Shown here in pieces: positions 1 to 9,344 of a DNA stretch of 17,938 nucleotides (position 1 is its first letter; every line of letters begins with the position of its first letter). The stretch lies in contig JAPTJF010000725.1 in NCBI GenBank assembly GCA_029339195.1, positions 1-17,938 of the forward strand, read 5' to 3'. A program made the position numbers and the translations under genes. The notes below the pieces were generated by a model. The model saw only the letters and a program-made list of their open reading frames with translations. It did not search any database and was not told where the DNA came from. Source of the stretch: Micractinium sp. NFX-FRZ (taxonomy: Eukaryota > Chlorophyta > Trebouxiophyceae > Chlorellales > Chlorellaceae).

Positions 1-318
1 AGGGGGGAGGGGGAGGTGAGTGTAAGGGTGCCTTACAGCCGGTGTAAGGGTGCCTTACGCTTGGCGGTTTTGCCCGCTGGGCCGGTGGTGAGGAGGGGGG
101 AGGGGGAGGTGAGTGTAAGGGTGCCTTACAGCCGGTGAAAGGGTGCCTTACGCTCGGCGGTTTTTCCCGGCGGGCCGGTGGTGAGGAGGGGGGAGGGGGA
201 GGTGAGTGTAAGGGTGCCTTACAGCCGGTTTAAGGGTGCCTTACGCTCGGCGGTTTTGCCCGCCGGGCCGGTGGTGAGGTGGGGGGAGGGGGAGGTGAGT
301 GAAAGGGTGTCTTACAGC
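1..318. repeat. 93-bp tandem minisatellite, about 3.4 copies, continuing past the left edge
   Basis: Units begin at 1, 94, 187 and 280, so the period is exactly 93 bp; the last copy decays near 318. Each unit starts with a G-rich run (six G, A, five G) and then carries two copies of GTAAGGGTGCCTTAC, which can fold as a 6-bp stem with a 3-nt loop. The copies are separated by AGCCGGT-type spacers and followed by a GGCGGTTTTGCCCGCC-like segment. Copies differ by a few substitutions, for example GTGTAAGG, GTGAAAGG or GTTTAAGG. Nothing in it looks coding, and reading frames through it are repeat artefacts. Confidence 0.93.
312..316 (-). terminator. TGTAA polyadenylation signal, probable 3' end of the methyltransferase gene
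   Basis: Read on the minus strand this is TGTAA, the usual green-algal polyadenylation signal, about 260 nt beyond the stop codon at 575-577. Further TGTAA copies occur in the adjacent minisatellite units (TTACA on the plus strand), so the exact site used is uncertain. The 3' UTR would cover roughly 574 down to 300. Confidence 0.5.
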
Positions 319-574
319 GGACTTATGCGTTGTAGTGATGATGATAATGATGCGTGTGTTTGTGTGAAGAGGGCGGGACCTGAGATACACGGTGTTGCAT
401 TGAGGGGAGGGGGGTGTTTGCATGCAGGCCATGAAGCGCCACACCGGCGCGCTGCCGCCAGCTGGCAGATGCTGCCCGCCCTGTGAATTTGTGAGGTCAC
501 TGAGTCGACAGCCCTGCTGGGGACGGAGCGAGCGAGCCGACAGGGGTAACAGAGACAGGGGTCCATGCATTGGG

Positions 575-3500
575 TCACTGGGTTACCGCCCCCAGCGCGT
601 GCTGCCGCGTGTACTCGTGGATGCAGATGGCGCCGCTGACGTGGACGTTGAGCGAGCGGATGATCCCCAGCTGCGGTATCTCCACAGTGTGCTGCAGCAG
701 CCCCAGAATGCCCGCCGGGATGCCCTCCTTCTCACGCCCCAGCACGAGCACCGTGCGCGGCGGGAAGCGAAAGTCCTGCAGAAGGTGGCGGCCGCAGCCG
801 TGGGCGGCAGGCCAGGGTGTTGTTGAGTGGAAGGGCTGTGGGGGGTAAGCAGCAGCAGCAGCAGCAGCAGCAGCAGGCTGGAGTGCAAGGGTCAGGGTGC
901 CCCAAGCCAGCGCAGCGCAACAGCACATAGATCTTGCAGGGTAGCAGCAGCAGCAGCAGCAGAATAAGCACTGGAGGACAGCTGGGGTGCACTGCGGGGG
1001 TGTTGTGACCCCTGGTGAAGCCCCACTGGCCGCCCTGCCGCCCCGGACTGCCAGTGCAGTGCAGCGGCACGTGCCTGCAGCGGCACAGACTCCGCCGTCT
1101 GTTCTAGCCCCACGAGCGCCCAGCCGCGCGCCGCCTGCGCCTGCAGCCAGGCGCCCAGCGTCGCCTCTGCGCGGGGCATGCGGTGTGCACAGGGAAGCGT
1201 GATTGGAAGCGTGATTGCTGTGCAAAGGTGAGGTTATGAGCATCCGGGTCTGCATGCAAGACAGGCCGGGGCAGTACAGGCCGGACAGGCAGGGAAGGAC
1301 AGGCAGGCAGGGCAGGCAGGCAGGCGGGCAGGCGGGCGGTCCCGTGAGCCCCCCGTGCCTTGGCCTGCCAACCGAGCCAGCAAGCAAGGTGCATGTGTGC
1401 TCAGTGCGGCATGGTATCCCAGCGCAGGGGTGCCAGCTGGCGCCGCTGACGCGCCCGTCACCCGCCGGCCCACCTGGCACCTCCACAAGCGGCACCCAGT
1501 TGTGTGCCGTCACGGCGATGGTGGTGAAATCCTTCTGCCGCGTGACTGACAAGTCGCTGAGCACCAGGCAGGAGGCCCTGCAGCATTGGGACACGGCAAA
1601 GGGTCGCCACAGGTTTGCTGACGGCGCTTTGGTACTGCGCAGCCAGCCAGCGTGTGCAGGCTGGGGCCTGGCCCCACCCCACACCCCACGCCCAGTGGGG
1701 ATGCAACTGGAAGGCGCAGCCAGCCGAGGCACACACACCAGGCCGCACAGGGGCAGCCAGGCAGGCGGGGGACGCAGTCCCACCTGAAAATCTCGCAGGT
1801 CCGGGCCAGCCCCGCCAAGTTGGGCGCCTTGGAGAGCAGGGAGGCCACCACTATCAGCTGCTGCCGCGGGCCGCCACGGGCGGCAGCCGCCACCTCTGCT
1901 GCCTCTGCCAGCTGCAGCCCAGTGCCATCCAGGGTGCCGCCCGCCAGGGCAGAGCTGCCCACAGCATCGGCCCAAGGACCCACCCCGCCTGCCGCAGCCG
2001 CACCGCTGGCTGCCGCCCCCGCAGGAGCAGCGCCGCCGCCCTTCTTCTGCCAGTTGCTGCTGCTGGCGGGGCCTGGCGCCTGCGGCTGCGAGCGGTGTGC
2101 GGGTGGGGCGACCTCGGCGGCGGCCGCGGCAACCTGCAGGGGTGTGGAAGACGGAGCAGCCAGGAGGCTGTGTCAGATGGTGGACCACGACTAGCAGCCA
2201 ACCCTGCCTGCCTGCCTGCCTCTCAGGCCTGCTACCCAACAAAGCATCCCGCCGCCCAAACCCAGACACCAAGCACCCAATGCCCCACTACTCGACACCG
2301 CAACCATTTCCCCTACTATATACAACCTGCTGCCCCGCCCCCCTGCACCTTGCTCTCACGCAGGTCGTGCCGCACGTGCTGCCGCTCGGAAGCCAGGAAG
2401 GTCTGGACCGCCTCCAGGAGCGGCTGCAGGAGGCGGCGGCGGCAGGAGGGGTGAGCACGTCTCGGTGTCTGAAGCCATGGCGCATGTGCACGCCTGCCTG
2501 AGCATGGGGGTGCGCTAGGTGTGTGCGGGCATGCAGTGTGCGGGCATGCAGTCCACCTGTGGCCGTGCGGCCTCCATTGGTGCCTGTCTGTGGCCTGCCC
2601 CTGCTGCCCACCCAGCCCTCTGTCACCCCCAGGCACATGGTGTCCCCCCCACCTGCGGCGCGCCCTCAAAAGAGGCAGCTGCCCCCAGCATGCCTGCACC
2701 CTGCAGTGGGCAGGTAGCAGCGCAGGACGGCGCTGTGACGGCACAGATTAGGCAGCATGCATGCTGTGTGCATGTGCACCCCATTCTAGAAAGGTTGGCC
2801 AGAGTGCAAGCAGTGCAGAGCAACCCCCATGCACGTGCTGCTACGGCGAGCTGCAGCACAGCATGCACAGCACACACAGCGCACGCACCGAGCACAGCAT
2901 GCCCGCCGGCGTGACAGCCTGCTCCAGGTCGAGTGCGTCAAAGAAGAAAGCGTGGCTCAGCCCCCGCCGCAGCCGGCCCACGTCTTCATTCTCCCTGTGC
3001 ACAGATTGCCAGGTGGAGGGGCGTAGAGGCCAGCAGGTGTTGGGGCAGAGGGGCGCAGCAACGCGCCAAGAGGCATGCGTGTTGCATGCGTGCACAAGCC
3101 GCCGGCGAGGCCACACCGCTGCACATGCGTCGGCAGCAGGAAACCCTGCGCCCCGGCCCTCCTGGCCCGGCTAGCTTGCCTGAAGAAGCGCAGCAGCGCA
3201 GCTGCAGCGGCGCTGCCGGCTGGGAGTGATGGGAAGAGCTCGTACAGGCGCCACAGCACCAGCTGGGCAAAAGTCCTGGGAGTGGGGGAGGGGAGCGGGC
3301 ACACGCGTGGCACAACACGTGAGAAGATGAGGAGGCACAACTAAAGGCCGGCACTGTGCATTGACGGACGGCATGCCGGGAGCGCAGCTAGGCCTGTCCT
3401 GGTTGAAGGCCGGGCCGGCAGGTTCCGAGAAGCTCACCGCAGCGCGTGCACATGGGAGAGCGTCCAGGGCGTGACAGCCGCCACCACTTCCTCCAACAGC

Positions 3501-6500
3501 CCAGCCTCTGCCTCTGCCTCTGGATGTGCCAACGCAGCGGCTGCAAACAGCTGCGGGCCGCCCGGCGTTGCCGCCACCGGCGGCGGGGCTACGCCTGCTG
3601 CTGCAACCGCTGCGGGCGGCTGCAGGCGCCGCACCAGCTCTTGCGCAGCCAGAATGATAGGAGAGGACAGGGCTTGGTTGTTGCTGGTGGCGCAGCTGGT
3701 CAGCAGGGGGAGCAGGCGGGCGCGCAGGAGGGCGGGGGCGCGGCGCAGCAGTACAAGTGCGGTGGTGTCGATGTAGTGCCGCACGTTTGCCAGCTCAGGG
3801 TTGGCCAGCACAGCCAGCAGCACATCAAAGTCTGCAGCAGCAGCAGCATCAAGGGAGGCACATGAGGATTCGAAGCAACTTCAAGACGCACCTGATCTCA
3901 CTGTGGATGGGTGGTGCTGTATGGGTGGGCTGCACGCGAGCGCCTGGCCGCTAACGCATGCCCGGGAACGTCGTTCTGTGGACCGCCTCTCCTGCATACC
4001 ACAACGGCAACGCGTGGCATGCCCGCCTCACCTTGCTCCGCCTGGTCCGCCGGCACGAGCGGCGACAGCACGCACAGCGCCTGCCACAGCCGTACCTGCA
4101 GGCGGCCCGACGAGAGAAGCGAGGCGCGCACTGTCGGCGGCTAGCGGCATAGGAATGACACGCAGGGTGGAGCCGCTCGCATGTTCCTTGTGCAGGGTGA
4201 CCTTGCTCAGGCATTATTCCTATAAAGGGAGAAATGTCCCCATGAAGAACGAGCCAGTTTTCCGTCCGAGGAGGGAAACACAGGCCTCACCTTCTTGCGG
4301 TGCACGTGGCTCAGGGGGCTGTACCGTACCGCTGCCAGCTCAGCGTCTGAGGTAGACAGCGCCAACAGCTGGCGCCACATCAGCAACCCGCCCGCTGCTG
4401 CTGCCACCGCTGTCGAGTCGTCGAGCCCATGCTGCTGCTGCTGCTGCTGCTGCTGCCAGCTCAGCACCTGCTCCACCCACGAGCGAAGCAGGCACAGCGC
4501 GGCCACGCGTGGCGCCAGCTCGCTGCCGGCAAACGCCGCAGCCACCTCAGCATCGCCTGGCGCCACGAGGGCCGCCAGCTCAGCTGCTGAGTCAGCATCC
4601 ACAGGGTCACCCTGCACAGCATGCAGGGCAGGTCAGCTTCAAGCCTGCCGGCTTTTTTATGTTTAGGGCATGCAGGTCAGGGCCGGTCCAAGCCCGCCGG
4701 CTTCCCGTCAGGTTGGAGCCAGCGGGAATGGCGGGACACCTTGCAGGCACGCGCTTACCACGCCGCTTTGCCCGGGGTCGTCACCAGAGCCCCACAGCAG
4801 CAGCTCCCGCAGGCTGCCACTGTACTGGGGAGCCAGCTCGGGGTGGCGGCCCAGCAGCCCACAGAGCTGCAGCAGTTTAGGGTTTAGGGTTTAGGGTTTC
4901 AGCAGTTTAGGGTTTAGCAGCAGCGGGGTGCGCAGAACAGTGCCGTGGCGAGGCATGGGGGGCGGCGGCAATGGCAGATCTGCTCTGCACCGGCACTGGC
5001 AGCAGGCAGCTCTGCCCCTGCACCCGACAGAGCAGGCCGGGAACCACAAGCAAGCCTGACCTCCCCACATAGTAGCGGCCCAACTGGGAAATTTCAATGC
5101 CTCCCGCACTGACCTGCAGCGACATGATGCTCATGACTCGCCAGCTCTTGGCTCCCAGCGCCAGCAGCTGTGCCAGCAGGCGCTGCAGGGGCCCCTCTGG
5201 CGCGTGCAGCGTGGGGCTGCAGGGGGGCAGGGGTGGCAGGGCGCGGGCGCAGGGGCGAGTGGGCGCATCGAGATTGCTGCTGCTGCAGCCATCAGCGGCT
5301 GCCAGTTCCCAGGGCGGAAACCCGACCTCGGGCATGGAGGAAGGGTGTCAACAGCAGCTTGGCAAGGGTGCTTGCTTACCTTGCGTTGACGCTCTCAAAG
5401 AGCTCCGTGTGCAGGCAGGTGGACACCACAGCGGCGGTGAGCCCCGCCCGCCGCCACTTGACTGCCGCAGTGCCGCCTGCAACATAAGCCAGCCGGGAGC
5501 ACATGGCAGCACGCTCAGCTTGGCAGGCTGCCCGGGAGGTGAGGAGGCACAGGCAGCCTGCCTCTGCTGCTGCATGCAGTCTCCAGTGGTGCTGCGGCGG
5601 GAGATGACTGGCAAGCATCACACAAGTAGGCCCTTAGCACCGTAGCTTGCCTCTTGACCGTTTTGCAGAAATGCACTCAAGCCCTGCAACACTTGCCTTC
5701 ATATGCCTGCCAGGCCGCCTCGCACAGCCATGACGCCAGCTCAAGCGCTTCACTTTGTGTGCCCTGTGGCAATGCCCCTGCTGCCGAAGGCTGCTGCTGC
5801 TGCCGCTGTGCCAGCGCCAGTTGCCCCACGCGCGGCTGCCCCAGCGCCGCAGGCAGCAACATCCGGCAGATGCGCAGGCGCAGCAGGAGGCTGCGTGGGT
5901 CGGCGGCCAGGGCAGGCAGGAAGGCTGAGCGCTGCAGGCTGTGCAGCGCCGTCGCCAGCACCGCCGCCTGCTGCTCCTGCCAAGGCTCCTGCCCTGCAGC
6001 TCCCGCTGCCCCCGCCTGCTGCAAGCTTTGATACAGCTGCTGCTGAAGCTCCAACAAGGCTGTAATAGCCCTCCAGCACAGGCGGTGGCAATAGGCTGCC
6101 AGCGCAGCAGGGCTGCCGCTCGCCGCCGCCGCTTTCCCCTTGCCCTTCGCCGCTGCCACATCCCCCGCAGCTGCCGCCTCCAACGCCAGCACAGCGCTCA
6201 TCCCTGCAGCTGCTGCCTCTGCTGCACCGGCTTGGGCCTGGGTGGGCAGCCAACCCGCCTGGGCAGCGGTAGCCAGTGCATCACAACAGCCTGCGAGGGG
6301 CAGCAGGCGGGAGGCAGCAAGCTGCCATCCTGCCGTACGTTGTGCTGCTGCTGCATCCTGCTGGTGGTGGTGCTGTTGTTGCGGCTGCTCCTGCTGCGCC
6401 TGCTGCTGCCCTTGGGCTGCGACAAAGCTGCGCAGCGCCTGCAAGCAGCCAGCTGCGTAGCGCTCAGCCGCAGCAGCTGCCCCGGCAGACCCCTGCCAGC

Positions 6501-7809
6501 GCTGCCGCTCCAGCAGGCGTAGGCTGTCACACATGCAGCCAAGCGCCAGCTGCGCCCTCCGGATGGCCTGGGCCGTGGCGGCTGGATGCCCAGGCTGCCC
6601 CGCCCGCTGCTCCTGCTGACCCCAGAGCGCAGCGCCTGCCGCCAAGCCGGCGTAGCTGGCAAGCTCATCTGACGCGGTGCTGACCGCCTGCGCAAGCCAG
6701 GCCACCAGCGGCTGCTGCTGCTCAGCTGCCTGTGACTGCCCCTGGCCACCAGCAGATGGTGCGGGCGGTTGGCACACTGAGAGGAGCTCGGCTAGCAGCT
6801 GCAGGCAGCGGTCCACAGATGCAGGCGCAAGGTAGGGCCTGCACGGAGGGGAGCACGGAGTGGGGCGCATGGTATGACGCTGGCAATGCCAAGCAAAAGT
6901 CGTGAAAATTGTGTGCCACAAGCGAGCACTCCACATGAATTGCAGTAGCAACACGGCACACGCAGCCAGTGATGCAGAAACACGCAACGCACACCTGACT
7001 ATCTTCCCCTTACCTGCGGTGCAGCACGCCCAGCACGTCCTGCCAGCTGGCAAACACGCATGCCAAGTCGGCACCAGACGGAGCGCTGGTTCCGTTGGCA
7101 AAGCCGCCGGCCCTCACCAGCAGCATTGCCAGCCGCGCCAGTCCACCTGCCCGCTGCTGCCAGCCTGCCCAATCCGCTGCTTCGGCTGCCGCAGCACTGC
7201 CACCAGCTGCTGCTTCAGGCTGCCCAGCTGGCGGTGCCTCTGGCACAGCTGCCATGTAGCCACCCACACAGTCTGCCAGCAGCGGCAGCACGTGCCTGGT
7301 GCCGCCCGCCTGCACCCATGCAGCAGCAGGGTCCCCGAGGGACCCTCCAGGCAGCAGCAGCGGCAGCGGCAGCTGCTCCAGCCAGGCACCCATCGCCGCC
7401 AGGAGCTGCGCTTGCGTGCTGCGGTCGATGTTGCTGGCGGTGCCGTCGGCAGGAGCCAGCTGAACCACCGCCGCGACCGAGCGCATGAGGCTGGCACAGA
7501 TGCTGCGTGCATAGCTGCCGTGGGCACCACCGCTGCCCCAGCTGGCGCTCAGGCCACGGCTGGCTTGCTGCAGGCGCTGCAGAAAGAGCAGCTGCCACTC
7601 CACTGCTCCGGCAACTTCGGCGCTGCTGCTGCTGCTGCTGCTGCTGTCGTTCCCTGCAGGCGCCGCCGAGCCACCGGCTGGCGCTGCCGCCGCTGTCGCA
7701 GCAACCAGCGCTGCAGCCAGCGTCTGCGCGAGCGGGCGCTGTTGCTGCCCGCCGCGGCCGCTGCTCTCCAGCTGCCCAAGCAGGGAGAGCAGCAGCTCTT
7801 GATGCGGGC

Positions 7810-7845
<36 letters not shown>

Positions 7846-9311
7846 GCTGCTGATATGAGTGCAGTGCAGCTGCGTAGTGGCCCATCCAGCCAGCCAGGCG
7901 CCCCTGCAGCTCCTCTGCCCCCTCGCCCCGCCACATGTGCGCCTGCCCCCCGGCGGGCAGCAGCACGTGCAGAACAAACGGCAGGGGGAGGCCAGCCAGG
8001 AGCGGCTCCTCGGCCTGCTGCCCCTGCTGCACTGCCCCTGTCTGGCGCTGCTGCTCAGAGTGCCAGGCTCGGTCCAGAAAGGCGCCCAGCACCAGGCGTT
8101 GCACCTGCACCACCAGGGGGTATTTGAGGACCAACTCTTGTTTGCAGCTGCCCACGAAATGCACAGGTAGAGCCAGGCGCATCAGCAGTTCAACAAGGCA
8201 GGCAGGCAGCAGTGCAACCTAGCAAGCAAGTGCGTCTATGAATCAAATTGAGCAACAAATAATACCTTTGTTGATACGCACATAGACGCACTTGGTGTGC
8301 AAAGAAGAAGGAGAAAATGGAAGCTTTCTCCCCAGCGGCAAACTCCTTCCCCCGGCTACCAACCTGCTGGTGTTCATGCTGCAGCCCCCGAGTCCACACC
8401 ACCTCCAGCCAGGGCCAGCTGCCAGGGCCGCCGCCGCCTGCACTGTCAGCCACACTATGCTTGTCTGTAGTCGCGCCCGCAGCCGCTGTCAGCGGGGGCT
8501 CGGCTGCGGTTGCGTCTGGCGCAGCCGCCGGGCGGTGCAGCCTGTCGATGTCCCCCCAGGCGTCCTGCAGGATGGGATGGGATGCAGGCAGGCAGGCAGG
8601 CGGAAGGCGGGCATTCGTGGAGAGAGTGTGGGAAGGGTGTTGGCAGTCGCCGGCAGGGAGAGGGAGGACAGCTCTTCGTGCACGTGCAAGCATGAGCGTA
8701 AGAGAGGCGCTGCAGAAGCCCAGGGGCAGGGCAGGGCGGGGAGCGGGGAAGCAGAAGGCTGGAAGAAGCGGGAGGGTTCCTGCAGCACCGGGGATGCCTC
8801 ACCCTGACGAGGTGTGGGGCCAGCTCTTCCAAGGAGTCGAGCACCTTCAGGTAGGACCGCCAGGCTGGCGCCAGCTGGCCTGCAGGGACAAAAGCAGGGC
8901 AGGAGGCAGGCCGTGATCAGCGTGCCTTCAGGAGAGGCCGCCAGGCTGGCGCCAGCTGTCCTGCATTGCCCGGGCCCAGGTGGCAGGCAGCTCGTGATCA
9001 GCGCATGCAAAGCAGGGGTGCACGGTCCGGGCAGCCGGCGCGGGGCCAAGAGCAGCACAGCGCAGTGCGCACTTACTGGGGGCAGCAAGCAGGTCGACCT
9101 GTGGAGAGCAATGCTGGGGTGCCGGGCACAGCGGGCGCGCAGCAGGCACAGCAGCAGCAGCGCATGGTGTCAGGGAAGCAGGGCTCACCGTCAGGCTGGC
9201 TGACGGCCAGCTGCAGCACGTGGGTGGCGCGCTTGCGGCTGGCTGCCTCCACGTCGCACAGGCAGCTGCGCAGAAGCTGCCAGAACTCGGCATCTCCCGG
9301 CACCCCCTGCC

Positions 9312-9344
<33 letters not shown>

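Larger units (their letters stand above)
575..2133 (-). other. Exons 17-20: SpoU/SPOUT catalytic domain of the methyltransferase
   Basis: The catalytic domain starts with [20 protein letters not shown] (exon 17, residues about 1820-1839), which holds SPOUT motif 1, N-x-x-G-L-x-R; the Arg near 1838 is the expected catalytic position. Exon 18 gives the strand ending NWVPLVEVP. Exon 19 gives [17 protein letters not shown]. Exon 20 gives motif 2, LGREKEGIP (about 1921-1929), and motif 3, [17 protein letters not shown] (about 1942-1958), which form the knotted SAM-binding site. All three motifs are intact, so the enzyme should be active if spliced as modelled. Spacing between LVEV and EQT, and between EQTA and the VLVLG strand, equals that of human TARBP1 as I recall it. 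That agreement fixes the exon 18/19 and 19/20 junctions. Confidence 0.92.

Noticed and set aside
1..318. CRISPR-like array
   Set aside because: The whole 93-bp unit is repeated with no variable spacers, and the genome is eukaryotic; this is a minisatellite.
575..2272. 565-codon uninterrupted minus frame ending in a SpoU C-terminus
   Set aside because: Only its first 67 codons counted from the stop (775-575), plus the stretch matching exon 18, are real. The rest reads through introns 17-19 and through exon 17 in the wrong frame, with low-complexity sequence.
4096..4140. Exon 11 starting at 4140, adding [15 protein letters not shown]
   Set aside because: It is in phase and possible, but the acceptor CTGCAG at 4101-4096 gives HRKK-VRLWQ, which fits the family pattern of HR-K-R-WQ without an insertion. 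It is kept as an alternative only.
4876..4917. Chromosome end
   Set aside because: Only about five TTTAGGG units are present, and coding exons of the same gene lie on both sides.
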